Assembly (NCBI GenBank): GCA_963698645.1
Contig: CAVORP010000009.1
Location: 310,001-374,000, forward strand
Origin: Ovoidimarina sp963698645
GTDB taxonomy: Bacteria > Pseudomonadota > Alphaproteobacteria > Rhodobacterales > Rhodobacteraceae
DNA length: 64,000 nucleotides
Direction of reading: 5' to 3'
Positions 8,847 to 18,343 of this stretch are shown piece after piece. Under the pieces are notes generated by a model. That model was not told the DNA's origin, ran no database searches, and worked only from the letters and a program-made list of their open reading frames with translations. Position 1 is the first letter of the stretch. Each line of letters begins with the position of its first letter. The position numbers and the translations under genes were made by a program.

Positions 8847-10040
8847 CCGATCTGCTTTCTGAGGTCGTCGAGGATGGCGCGAAGATGGAGGCCGTAATCG
8901 GCCCCGCTGGTGCAATGGGCGCTCAACGCGGCCACGTCATCCTCGAGCAGTTCGAGACAGCCCAGACGCCGGGCCGCGTCCGTATCGCCGATCCGGAGCG
9001 CACGCATCATCGGGACGGGCAGAATATCGAGCGGCAGGGCGCGTTCCAGACCGGCCAGCGCGAAGAGCGGGCGCAGCGACGAGGTTGGGTTCCGGGTCTC
9101 GGGCGTCTTCTGCGCCACGATTACGATCGTGTCGTGGTGGCGACCGAGATAGGCGGCCTCGCGACCGAAGGGCGCGGCACCCGTGCGGAAGCGAAGGGGG
9201 CCCTGCATGTCGGGCGCTCGTGCCGCCCGCTGCAGATCGACGCCAAGGGGAAGCCGGACGAGTTTCGGGGCCCCGGCCCCCGGCCCGGAGATCGCGACGG
9301 TGCGCAGCGGATCGAAAAGCCCCGTGGCGAAGAGATGCCCGATCGCGATCACATCCTGATAGCCGACCGTCCAGACCAGACGATCTTCGCCGACCGGGTG
9401 CAGGCGATGGACATGCGTGCCGGGGAGCCCCGCGCCCGGCCCGGACCCGAAGCTGGTGATACGGACCCGGTCGGGCAGCCTCTGGACCAGCGCCCTGCCC
9501 GATCCCTGGCAAAGATGGACGGTGCCCTCGGTCAGCATCGTCAGGATCTCGAGACCTTCGATGAAGGCCGCCTCGCGCCCCTCGAGCACAAGGCGCGGGT
9601 CGGGTGCATCAGGCGCGGCAGGCGTTGCGGTCACGAAGATCGCATCGGGACGCACCTCGGGGTCCGGCATCCCGCCAAAGGGGCGTGCGACGAAGGCGGG
9701 CCAGAGGCCGGCGGCCAGAAGCGTTTGGCGGGCCCCTGCCCCGGTGGATCTGTCGGGCGTGATCCGCACGGGATCGGCGGGCATGGCGGGATCGGGGTCG
9801 ACGATGACCGCCCCCAGCATTCGCCGCGGAGCATAGGTAATCGACGCCACCCGTCCCGCGATCGGTGAGACGAAGGCGATATCGGGGTGTTTCCGGTCGC
9901 GAAAGAGCGTCTGGCCGGTGGCGCACCGTCGTGCCCTCGGGCGCTTCGATGCGCAGGCGCAGGCCGGGGAAATCGGCGCCGACGACCGCGACCGGGAAGG
10001 GAGACGGCCCGGTGGCACTGATCGGTTCGGTTTCGCTCAC
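8843..10040 (-). CDS. nqrA: NqrA subunit of Na+-NQR (one frameshift, shortened N-terminus)
   Basis: First gene of the operon, about 398 residues after repair (Vibrio about 446). The N-terminal carrier-like lobe aligns with NqrA: RTGQTLFRDRKHPD and FVSPIAGRVASI. The familiar opening with a GLDLPIxG motif is missing, so about 20 residues are shorter. The start is GTG at 10040 behind GGGTGA. One extra C near 9930 breaks the frame before TGQTLF. NqrA is the membrane-associated cytoplasmic subunit linked to quinone handling. A FixK-type site lies about 105 bp upstream, shared with the divergent cytochrome gene. Confidence 0.83.
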
Positions 10041-10144
10041 GTCGTTTTCACCCTGTCCCTGGCTGCGCCGTCGTCTCCGCACACGAGATCCGCGTGCCTG
10101 CGGACGATTCGTCTCCAGCCTCGGGCACGCGCGGCCGGATTTCC

Positions 10145-10158
10145 TTGATATCGGTCAA
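10145..10158. promoter_or_regulatory. FixK/FNR box between nqr operon and pentaheme cytochrome
   Basis: TTGATATCGGTCAA matches TTGA-N6-TCAA exactly. It lies in the 209-bp divergent region, about 91 bp before the cytochrome start and 104 bp before nqrA, so it could serve either gene. Confidence 0.65.
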
Positions 10159-10249
10159 TGAACCTTCGGGCCCGGCATGGTGAGGTGACCGGAACAAAGC
10201 ACATCGAGAGAAATTTCCAGAAACAAGGCCGTTCGCCGGGAGTTCGTTC

Positions 10250-11338
10250 ATGACCTTTTCCTTTCGCAAGATCCTGACACTGGCCCTTGCCATCACATTT
10301 CCCGCATCGGCCCTCATGGCGCAGGATGCCGGCCCCAGCCTGTCGGAGATCGTCGATGCCTGGCTGAAATCGCCCCATGCCGACCGGACCTCGGAAGCGT
10401 TCGTGCATTGGAACGAAGACGGAGAGATCCCTGGAACCTGCGCGGTCTGTCACTCGGGGCTGGGAAATGCGGAATACGTGGCGGGCGAAATGGCCACGAT
10501 CGGCCGGATCGACCATCCCGTCCCGCTGGGTGCGACCGTCGATTGTGCGACCTGCCATAACAGCGCGGCAGCAGCCCTTCAGTCGGTGCCGCTTCCGTCA
10601 GGGGCGATGGTGGAGAATTCGGGCGCGTCCGCGATCTGCACCGTCTGTCATCAGGGCCGGAGCTGGACGGGTTCGGTGGAGGCGGCGGTCGAGGGTCTCG
10701 AGGACGACACGGTCTCGGCCGAGCTTGGCTTCGTCAACGTGCATTACGCGGCGTCGGCGGCGACGCTGATGGGGGGCGCGGGGCGTGGCGGATATGAATA
10801 TGCCGGCAAGACCTACAAGGGCCAGTTCACCCATGTGCCGCAATTGAACACCTGTACCGCCTGCCATTCGCCGCATACGACGGAGGTGGCGCTTGAGGGC
10901 TGCACGACCTGCCACAAGGGTGCGGAACGGTTCACCGATATCCGCATCTCCCCGGTCGATTTCGACGGCGACGGCAATACGGCCGAAGGCATCGCCGATC
11001 CCATCGCGGCGCTCCATGGCAGGTTGGGCGCGGCCATCGCGCGCTATGGCAGCGAGCTTCTTGGTGCGCCGATCATCTATGCCGAGGCGAGCTATCCCTA
11101 TTTCTTCAACGATACCGGCGCCGATGGCGTCGTGTCCGAGGGCGAGGCAGCCTTTCCGAACCGCTTTCAAAGCTGGACGCCCCGGTTGCTGCGCGCCGCC
11201 TACAACTATCAATACGTGGCCAAGGACAAGGGCGCGTTCACCCATAATCCGCATTATGTGCTGCAACTGCTTTACGACAGCCTGGAAAGCCTGTCGGAGC
11301 GGGTCGAGGTGGATATCTCCGATCTGACGCGTCCCTGA
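10250..11338 (+). CDS. Secreted pentaheme c-type cytochrome
   Basis: 362 residues with a signal peptide (ILTLALAITFPASALMA, cleavage before QDAG) and five CXXCH heme motifs: CAVCH 64-68, CATCH 99-103, CTVCH 130-134, CTACH 202-206 and CTTCH 218-222. The remaining 140 residues have no heme motif. The spacing and frequent CXXCH-x-G/S pattern are typical of periplasmic multiheme cytochromes of the doubled-CXXCH kind. The physiological partner is unknown. It is divergent from the NQR operon across a shared FixK box, which suggests joint low-oxygen expression. Followed after 11 bp by an antiporter gene, probably in one transcript. Confidence 0.87.
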   Translation: MTFSFRKILTLALAITFPASALMAQDAGPSLSEIVDAWLKSPHADRTSEAFVHWNEDGEIPGTCAVCHSGLGNAEYVAGEMATIGRIDHPVPLGATVDCATCHNSAAAALQSVPLPSGAMVENSGASAICTVCHQGRSWTGSVEAAVEGLEDDTVSAELGFVNVHYAASAATLMGGAGRGGYEYAGKTYKGQFTHVPQLNTCTACHSPHTTEVALEGCTTCHKGAERFTDIRISPVDFDGDGNTAEGIADPIAALHGRLGAAIARYGSELLGAPIIYAEASYPYFFNDTGADGVVSEGEAAFPNRFQSWTPRLLRAAYNYQYVAKDKGAFTHNPHYVLQLLYDSLESLSERVEVDISDLTRP

Positions 11339-11349
11339 TCGGGACCGGC

Positions 11350-12537
11350 ATGGACCACGCGACACTTATCCTTGCCCTGGGCATCCTGTTTCTGGCCGGG
11401 CTGGTTCTGGATGCGGTGGGGCATATCGTTCACATTCCCCGCGTCACGCTTCTGATGCTACTGGGCACGCTGTTGGGCCCGCCCGTCCTTGACGTGCTGC
11501 CGCCCGCGCTTGCCGGATCGCATGAGGGCTTTGCGGCGGCGGCGCTGACCATGGTCGCCTTTCTTCTGGGTGGATCGCTGAAACGCGAGACGCTCGCCGC
11601 CCACGGGCGCCAGATCCTTGCGATGTCGCTGGCGGTGGTGACGACATCGCTGGTGCTGGTGGCCGCGGGCCTTTTGGCGGCGGGGGTCGCAATTGCCCCT
11701 GCGCTGGCGCTTGCGGGCATTTCGGCCGCGACCGCGCCCGCCGCGACGCGGGATGTGATCCAGCAATCCGGCCACAAGGGACGGTTCGCGACGAACATCC
11801 TTGGCATTGTCGCGATCGACGATGCCTGGGGCCTTCTGGCCTTCAGCCTGGCGATGATGCTGGCGGGCGCGCTGACCGGCTTCAGCGCGACAGAGTCCGT
11901 GCTGCACGGCCTGTGGGAGGCGGGCGGCGGGCTTCTCCTTGGCGCCGTCATAGGCTTTCCGGCGGCGTACCTGACCGGGCGGCTGAAACCCGGCGAACCC
12001 TCGCTTCTGGAGGCGTTGGGCGTGGTGCTCATCTGTGCCGGCGCGGCGCTGATGCTTGAGGTGTCGTTCCTGCTGGCGGGGATGATGTGCGGATCGATCG
12101 TCGTCAATTTCGCCCGTCACCACCAGTATCCGTTCCACGAGATCGAGCGGATCGAGTGGCCCTTCCTTCTGTTGTTCTTCGTCATGGCCGGTGCGTCGCT
12201 GGAATTCGATCTGGTTCTGGATTTCGGTCTCGTGGGGATCGCCTATGTCGCCGCGCGGATGGGTGCGCGGCTGATCGGCGGGTGGATCGGGGCGCGGTTC
12301 GCGGGCGTCAGTCCGCGCGAGGGGTTCTATACCGGGCTGGCGCTGACACCGCAGGCGGGCGTCGCCATCGGCATGGCGCTGGTGGCAAGTGACCGGTTCC
12401 CGGCCCATGCCGAACAGATCCTTGCCGTTACCATCGCCAGCACCATCGCGTTCGAGATCATCGGCCCGTTCCTGACGCAACTGGCGCTTGCGCAGATCCC
12501 GGATACCCCCGCGGAGGCGGTGGAAGCAATGCGATAG
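11350..12537 (+). CDS. CPA2-family cation/proton antiporter
   Basis: 395-residue membrane protein with about 12 hydrophobic helices, of the Na+/H+ or K+/H+ exchanger (KefB-like) fold. Family signs are the opening LFLAGLVLDAVGHIVHIPRV, a paired-helix segment with AIDDAWGLLAF (the DD/ND ion site region) and the late GLALTPQAGVAIGMALVAS. No RCK or TrkA-N domain follows, so it is the membrane module only. It sits between a multiheme cytochrome and a FixK-boxed operon, close to a Na+-pumping NQR, so a Na+-cycle role is attractive but inferred. Confidence 0.85.
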   Translation: MDHATLILALGILFLAGLVLDAVGHIVHIPRVTLLMLLGTLLGPPVLDVLPPALAGSHEGFAAAALTMVAFLLGGSLKRETLAAHGRQILAMSLAVVTTSLVLVAAGLLAAGVAIAPALALAGISAATAPAATRDVIQQSGHKGRFATNILGIVAIDDAWGLLAFSLAMMLAGALTGFSATESVLHGLWEAGGGLLLGAVIGFPAAYLTGRLKPGEPSLLEALGVVLICAGAALMLEVSFLLAGMMCGSIVVNFARHHQYPFHEIERIEWPFLLLFFVMAGASLEFDLVLDFGLVGIAYVAARMGARLIGGWIGARFAGVSPREGFYTGLALTPQAGVAIGMALVASDRFPAHAEQILAVTIASTIAFEIIGPFLTQLALAQIPDTPAEAVEAMR

Positions 12538-12580
12538 GCCGCAAGGACCGCCCCTGTCGTTTCAATGGCAGCCTGCGCTC

Positions 12581-12594
12581 TTGATCCGGATCAA
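12581..12594. promoter_or_regulatory. Perfect palindromic FixK/FNR box upstream of acyl-CoA synthetase
   Basis: TTGATCCGGATCAA is a perfect TTGAT-N4-ATCAA palindrome ending 56 bp before the acsA-like ATG. That distance suits an activator site at about -41 with a short leader. Confidence 0.8.
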
Positions 12595-12650
12595 CTGCAC
12601 CCTGCGCACCGGCGCTACCATCCTGATGTCAAAAGGGGAGGACGCCATCC

Positions 12651-14396
12651 ATGGCAGAGGACGTGATCCGCAAGCGACCCGAAACACGGACCGCTGCGAA
12701 TATGCCGGACTATGACGACACGGTACGGTCGTTTCGCTGGGACGCGGAATGGGACAGTCTCGATCCGTTCCCGGGCGGCAAGATCAATATCGCCCACGAG
12801 GCCGTCGACCGGCATGTTCTGGAAGGCCGCGGCGATCAGGTCGCCATCCGGTGGATCGCCAAGGACGGTAAGCGGATCGATTTGACCTATGGCGAGTTGC
12901 AGCGTCGGGCGAACCGGTTCGCCAATGTGCTCCAGACCCTCGGGCTTGAGGCGGGCGACAAGGTCTATTCCCTCTTGGGGCGGGTGCCGGAGCTTTATGT
13001 CGCGGTTCTGGGCACGCTGAAGGCGGGATGCGTCTTTTCGCCGATGTTCTCGGCCTTCGGGCCAGAGCCGGTCAAGGCGCGGATGGAGATCGGCGGCGGC
13101 AATGTCCTGATCACCAACAAGCTCTTGTACCGGCGAAAGGTGAAATCGATCCGGGAGGACCTGCCAGAGCTTCGCCATATCCTGAGCATCGACGGGGATT
13201 TGGAGGGGGTCCGGGATCTGGGCGCGTTGATGGGGGCTGCCGACGACAACTTTGACACCCGACCCATGGATCCCGAGGACATGGCGCTTTTGCACTTCAC
13301 CTCGGGCACGACCGGAAAGCCAAAGGGGGCGGTCCATGTCCATCAGGCGGTCGTCGCGCACAAGGCGACGGGGCGCATGGCGCTCGATCTGCGCGGCGGC
13401 GATGTCTATTGGTGCACCGCCGATCCGGGCTGGGTCACCGGCACCTCCTACGGAATCATCGCGCCGCTGGTGATCGGCGTGACGATGATCGTCGACGAGG
13501 CCGAATTCGATGCGGAGCGCTGGTACGGCATTCTTGCCGGGGAAGGCGTGAACGTCTGGTACACCGCGCCCACCGCGATCCGGATGCTGATGAAAACCGG
13601 CGCGGAGATCGCGCGGAAGCACAGCTACCCCGACCTGCGATTCATGGCGAGCGTGGGCGAGCCCCTGAATCCCGAGGCCGTGATCTGGGGCAACGAGGTT
13701 TTCGGGATGCCGTTCCACGACAACTGGTGGCAGACGGAAACCGGCGGGATCATGATTGCCAACTATGCCGCGTCGGATGTGAAGCCGGGATCCATGGGCC
13801 GCCCGCTTCCGGGGATAGAGGCGGGGATCGTCGAACATGTGGGCGACACGGTGCGGGAGGTGACGAAACCCTTGGCAATAGGCGAACTCGCGCTCCGGCC
13901 CGGGTGGCCGTCGATGATGCGCGCCTATCTGCACGAAGAGGCGCGTTATCAGAAATGTTTCCGCGACGGCTGGTACCTCAGCGGCGATCTGGCGATGCGC
14001 GACAGCGACGGCTATTTCTGGTTCGTCGGCCGCAGCGACGATGTGATCAAGAGCGCGGGCCACCTGATCGGCCCGTTCGAAGTGGAAAGCGCGCTGATGG
14101 AGCACCCCGCCGTGGCGGAAGTGGGCGTCATCGGCATTCCCGATGAGACCGCTGGCGAAGTGGTCAAGGCCTATGTCGCACTGAAGCCGGGGTTCGAACC
14201 CGGCGAGGAGCTTCGCCTTGAATTGCAGGGACATGCGCGCAAGCGGCTTGGCCCCGCCGTCGCGCCGAAAGAGATCGTGTTCCGCAAGAACCTGCCGAAA
14301 ACCCGGTCGGGCAAGATCATGCGGCGGCTTCTGAAAGCCCGCGAACTGGGCCTGCCGGAAGGCGATATTTCCACCCTCGAAAGTGACGAGACATGA
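12651..14396 (+). CDS. acsA: AMP-forming acetyl-/acyl-CoA synthetase (AcsA-like)
   Basis: 581 residues, the size of Bacillus AcsA rather than the 650-residue Acs. The adenylate-forming P-loop TSGTTGKPKG lies at about 216-225. Other signatures are WCTADPGWVTG, the acetate-pocket block DNWWQTETGG, YLSGDLAMRDSDGYFWFVGR and the catalytic C-terminal lysine in KTRSGKIMRRLL. It should activate acetate or a short acyl acid to acyl-CoA. A strong Shine-Dalgarno (GGGGAGGA) precedes the ATG, and a FixK box lies 56 bp upstream. Its stop overlaps the start of a PDH-like E1 gene, so it heads an operon with E1, E2 and an acyl carrier protein. Confidence 0.9.
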   Translation: MAEDVIRKRPETRTAANMPDYDDTVRSFRWDAEWDSLDPFPGGKINIAHEAVDRHVLEGRGDQVAIRWIAKDGKRIDLTYGELQRRANRFANVLQTLGLEAGDKVYSLLGRVPELYVAVLGTLKAGCVFSPMFSAFGPEPVKARMEIGGGNVLITNKLLYRRKVKSIREDLPELRHILSIDGDLEGVRDLGALMGAADDNFDTRPMDPEDMALLHFTSGTTGKPKGAVHVHQAVVAHKATGRMALDLRGGDVYWCTADPGWVTGTSYGIIAPLVIGVTMIVDEAEFDAERWYGILAGEGVNVWYTAPTAIRMLMKTGAEIARKHSYPDLRFMASVGEPLNPEAVIWGNEVFGMPFHDNWWQTETGGIMIANYAASDVKPGSMGRPLPGIEAGIVEHVGDTVREVTKPLAIGELALRPGWPSMMRAYLHEEARYQKCFRDGWYLSGDLAMRDSDGYFWFVGRSDDVIKSAGHLIGPFEVESALMEHPAVAEVGVIGIPDETAGEVVKAYVALKPGFEPGEELRLELQGHARKRLGPAVAPKEIVFRKNLPKTRSGKIMRRLLKARELGLPEGDISTLESDET

Positions 14397-16394
14397 CGCT
14401 GACAGCCACCAAACCCCGTCTAGACCATGCCCATGTGCGCGACCTTCTGAAGGGCATGATGCGGATCCGCCGGTTCGAGGATCAATGCGCCGAACTTTAT
14501 ACCCAGCAGAAGATCCGCGGGTTTCTTCACCTCTATGACGGGGAAGAGGCGATTGCGGTGGGGATCATCCCGCTTTTGCGCGAGGCGGACCGGGTCGTGG
14601 CCACCTACCGCGAGCATGGGCATGCTCTTGCCCGCGGGGTGTCCATGGGCGGGGTGATGGCCGAGATGTACGGCAAGGCCGAGGGTTGTGCCGGGGGCCG
14701 GGGCGGGTCGATGCATTTGTTCAGCGCCGCGCATAATTTCTATGGCGGCAACGCGATCGTGGGCGGCGGTTTGCCCTTGGCGGTCGGGTCTGGCGCTGGG
14801 CGACAAGATGGCGGGGACGGATGCGGTCACCGCCTGTTTCTTTGGCGAGGGCGCAGTGGCCGAGGGTGAGTTTCACGAGGCCATGAACCTTGCCCAGCTT
14901 TGGTCCACGCCCGTGCTTTTCGTCTGTGAAAACAATGGCTATGCCATGGGAACGGCGCTGGCGCGCTCGGAATCCGAGGTCGATATTCATGCCAAGGCCG
15001 AGAGTTACGGCCTGACCTCTCACGTGGTCGACGGAATGGACGTGGTTGCCGTGGAGGCGGCGGCGCGCAAGGCCCTGGCCGAGATTGCGGAGACGGGCAA
15101 GCCCCAGTTCCTTGAATGCCGGACCTACCGGTTCCGGGCGCATTCGATGTTCGATGCCCAGCTTTACCGCGACAAGGTGGAGGTGGCCGAGTGGCGCAAG
15201 AAGGGCCCGATCGTTCGGTTCCAGACATGGCTTCTGGAGAACGGCCTTTTGCACGAGGGCGAGGTTGCCGAGATCACGGCAGAGGTGGAGGCCGAGGTGG
15301 CGGAGGCGGTGGCGTTTGCCGAGGCCGGGACGGACGAGCCGCTGGAGACGCTCGCACGCTATGTCATGGCCCCGGAGCGCCCCGCGCCGCCCGAGGTCCC
15401 TGCCCCCGACGAGGCGGTCGAGACGACCTATCGCGAGGCGATGAAGGCAGCGATTTCGGAGGCGATGGAGCGGGATGACCGCGTGTTCCTGATGGGCGAG
15501 GATGTGGGCGCCTATGGCGGCTGCTACGCGGTGTCGAAGGGGCTGATGGAGCGGTTCGGCCCGGACCGGATCCGCGACACGCCGCTGTCGGAATCGGGGT
15601 TCACGGGCGCGGGGATCGGGGCGTCCATGGCCGGGATGCGGCCCATCGTCGAGGTGATGACGGTGAACTTCTCGCTTTTGGCGCTGGACCAGATCCTGAA
15701 CACCGCCGCAACCTTTCGCCATATGTCGAACAACCAGTTCGGCGTGCCGGTGGTGATCCGGATGGCGACTGGGGCGGGCAAGCAGCTTGCCGCGCAGCAT
15801 TCCCATTCGCTCGAGGGCTGGTACGCGCATATTCCGGGACTGCGGATTCTGGCCCCGGCCACGCTGGAGGATGCGCGCGGGATGCTCTGGACCGCGCTCG
15901 AGGATCCCGACCCGGTCCTGATCTTCGAGAACGTGATGCTGTACAACATGGCGGGACCTTTGGCCCGGAATGCGGGGCCGGTCGATATCGACCGGGCGGT
16001 GGTGCGGCGCGAGGGCACGGATCTGTCGCTGATCACCTATGGCGGGTCGCTGTTCAAGACGCTGGAGGCGGCCGAAAAGCTCGCAGGCGAAGGCATTTCG
16101 GCCGAAGTGGTCGATCTGCGATCGCTGCGGCCGCTGGACATGGACACGATCCTTGGCTCGGTCCGCAAGACCCGGCGCGCGCTGATGGTCGATGAAGGCT
16201 GGAAGTCGGGAAGCCTTGCCGCCGAGATCGGTATGCGGCTTGCGGAGGAGGCGTTCTATGATCTTGACGCACCGCTGGCGCGGGTCTGTAGCGAAGAGGT
16301 GCCGATCCCCTATGCGATGCACCTTGAACAGGCGGCGATCCCGCAGGTGGAGAAAATCATCGATGCGGCACGGGCGCTGATGCCCCATGCGTGA
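14393..16394 (+). CDS. Fused 2-oxoacid dehydrogenase E1 alpha-beta (one frameshift)
   Basis: Thiamine-diphosphate-dependent E1 with alpha (about 1-330) and beta (about 345-667) subunits fused in one chain. The alpha part shows GGRGGSMHLF and the ThDP/Mg segment FFGEGAVAEGEFHEAMN. The beta part starts TYREAMKAAISEAM and carries MGEDVGAYGG and VIRMATGAGK. It would decarboxylate pyruvate or a related 2-oxoacid and pass the acyl group to the lipoyl E2 encoded next. One extra T near 14788 breaks the frame inside LAVGLALGDK; both flanks are well conserved. ATGA overlap with acsA, 8-bp overlap with E2. Confidence 0.88.
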
Positions 16395-17627
16395 CTTCGT
16401 GATGCCATCGCTTGGGGCCGATATGGAGGCCGGGACCTTGGTCGAATGGCTGAAGGCGCCGGGTGACGCGGTATCGCGGGGCGATATCGTCGCAGTCGTC
16501 GAGACCCAGAAGGGCGCGATCGAGATCGAGGTTTTCGACGAAGGGGTGATCGAAATCCCTGCTGGTTGAGACCGGCACCAAGGTTCCGGTGGGCACGCCC
16601 CTTGCGGTGATCCGTGGCGCGGACGAGACCGGGGAGGCCCCGGGACCCGCGGTCGCGGCAGCCGAGCCCGAGCCGGAGGATGCCCCGGCCCCGGCACCTA
16701 CGCCCCCTCCCGCACCGCCCGCCGCGCCCAAGACGGCGCCGGCTCCGTCCCCTGCCCCTTCCCCGGCCCCGACACCTGCGCCGACGCCTCGCGCCCGATG
16801 CGGCACCCGATGTGGCACCCGTGGCCAGGGGTCTGCGCATCACGCCCGCAGCCCGCAGGCTTGCGCAGGAAACGGGCGTTGACCTATCGGTCTTTGCGGG
16901 CCGGGATCATGCGATCACGCGGGACGATATTCTGGCCCTCAAGGGACGACCGGCCCCGGAGCCTGTGACCGATATGCGCGCCGCCATCGCCGCCGCCATG
17001 TCGCGGTCGAAACGCGAGATCCCGCATTACTACCTGTCGCACACGATGGATATCACCGCATCCGAAGCTTTTGTCGCCAGCCGGAACGAGGGCCGCGCGC
17101 CCGAGGACCGGATTCTGATCATGGCGCTTTGGGTCAAGGCCATTGCACGCGCGATGCGCAAGTTCCCGGAAATGAACGGGCATCTGGACGATGGGGTGTT
17201 TCACCAAAGCCCCGCGGTGCATGCAGGCGTCGCGATCAATATCCGGGGTGGCGGGCTGGTCGCCCCGGCCCTGCATGATGCAGAAACGCTGACGCTGGAA
17301 GACACGATGGCCAAGCTGCGGGACCTGATCGCGAGGGTCCGGGCCGGGCGGTTCCGGGCGCGGGAACTTTCGGACCCGACGATCACGATTTCAAGCCTCG
17401 GGGATCGGGGCGTCGAGCGGCTCTATGGCGTGATCTATCCGCCGCAGGTGGCGATCATCGGCATCGGAACCCCGGTGGACCGGCCATGGGTTGTCGATGG
17501 CACGGTGGTGCCGCGCCGGACCGTGACCCTGACGCTGGCCGCCGATCACCGGGTGAGCGACGGCCATCGCGGCGCGCTTTTCCTGCGCGCGATCGATACT
17601 CAGATGCAAAAGCCGGAGGCGCTATGA
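16387..17627 (+). CDS. Lipoyl E2 acyltransferase of a 2-oxoacid dehydrogenase (two frameshifts)
   Basis: Dihydrolipoamide acyltransferase, about 412 residues. Lipoyl domain 1-80 with K42 in VETQKGAIE, which differs from the common ETDKA. A long Ala-Pro linker is followed by a subunit-binding domain (RITPAARRLAQETGVD) and a catalytic domain with the active-site block DHRVSDGHRG near the C-terminus. An extra C near 16562 splits the lipoyl domain from LLVETGTKVPVG, and another near 16794 lies in the linker. No E3 (lipoamide dehydrogenase) gene is in the window, so a shared E3 must be used. Confidence 0.87.
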
Positions 17628-17860
17628 CCGAGACCCCAGAGGCCGTTCTGGCCGAAGAACTGAAGAAGATCGCACCCGACATCGATCTGGATGATGTCGA
17701 TCGCGACGGCGATCTGCGCGAGGAATTCGACATCGACTCGATGGATTTCCTGACGCTCGTGACCGCGCTTGGCAAGCGGATGGGGCTGGAGATGCCCGAG
17801 GCCGACTATGGACAGATGGGGAGTTTCAACGATCTGGCCGCGTACCTGGCGCAGGCGTGA
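17624..17860 (+). CDS. Acyl carrier protein in the dehydrogenase operon
   Basis: 78-residue acidic acyl carrier protein. S39 in FDIDSMDFL is the expected 4'-phosphopantetheine attachment site. It overlaps the E2 stop by ATGA, so translation is coupled to the dehydrogenase genes. A dedicated carrier beside E1/E2 and an acyl-CoA synthetase is unusual and suggests that the acyl product may be passed to a carrier protein. It is not next to any fatty-acid synthesis gene, so it is not the housekeeping AcpP. The role is inferred from position only. Confidence 0.85.
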   Translation: MTETPEAVLAEELKKIAPDIDLDDVDRDGDLREEFDIDSMDFLTLVTALGKRMGLEMPEADYGQMGSFNDLAAYLAQA

Positions 17861-17899
17861 CGGACCCGAAAGATACGGACCCGCAAGAGAGGTGATGAG

Positions 17900-18343
17900 A
17901 TGAAACAACCGATGACATGGATCGTTCTGGCGAACGGCGAAGAGGTGGCGATCTACAGGTACGAGGGGCGCAGCGCCGACCCCGTGCCACTTCCCCGCGA
18001 AAGCTTTCACGCGCCGCCCCGGGCGGAATTCGCCGACGAGCAAGGCCGTTCCAAGTCGCGCATGTCGACATCGATGCACCGGATGGCGCCGCATTCCGGG
18101 CCGGACCCGGAGCTTGCGCGCTTTGCAGGGCAGATTGTCGAACATCTGGAAGAGGCCCTTCGGAAAGGCAAATTCGAACGGCTGGTGCTTGCCGCCGGGC
18201 CGAAGGTTCTGGGCATGATCCGATCCGAGATGAGCGATGCGCTTGCCAAAAGCGTCTGCGCGGAACTCGACAAGGACCTGACCCAGTACACTGACCGGAA
18301 GCTGCGGGATTATCTCGAAGACAAGGTACCTGCGGCGCTTTAG
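17900..18343 (+). CDS. Host-attachment (Host_attach) family protein
   Basis: 147 residues: opening MTWIVLANGEEVAIYRYEG, a variable basic middle (SKSRMSTSMHRM) and a conserved end (FERLVLAAGPKVLGMIR...LDKDLTQYTDRKLRDYL). This is the family named after Agrobacterium proteins needed for attachment, structurally related to the eRF1/Baeyer-ribonuclease-like fold. The molecular function in free-living bacteria is unknown. A good ribosome site (GAGAGGTGATGAG) precedes it. Its stop codon overlaps that of the convergent M50 protease by two bases. Such genes often accompany low-oxygen survival clusters, which fits here. Confidence 0.75.
   Translation: MKQPMTWIVLANGEEVAIYRYEGRSADPVPLPRESFHAPPRAEFADEQGRSKSRMSTSMHRMAPHSGPDPELARFAGQIVEHLEEALRKGKFERLVLAAGPKVLGMIRSEMSDALAKSVCAELDKDLTQYTDRKLRDYLEDKVPAAL

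Noticed and set aside
14393..17627. Programmed frameshifting or pseudogenes in the E1/E2 genes
   Set aside because: No slippery sequence or stimulatory structure is seen, and the same kind of extra base occurs in many unrelated genes, so consensus error is simpler.
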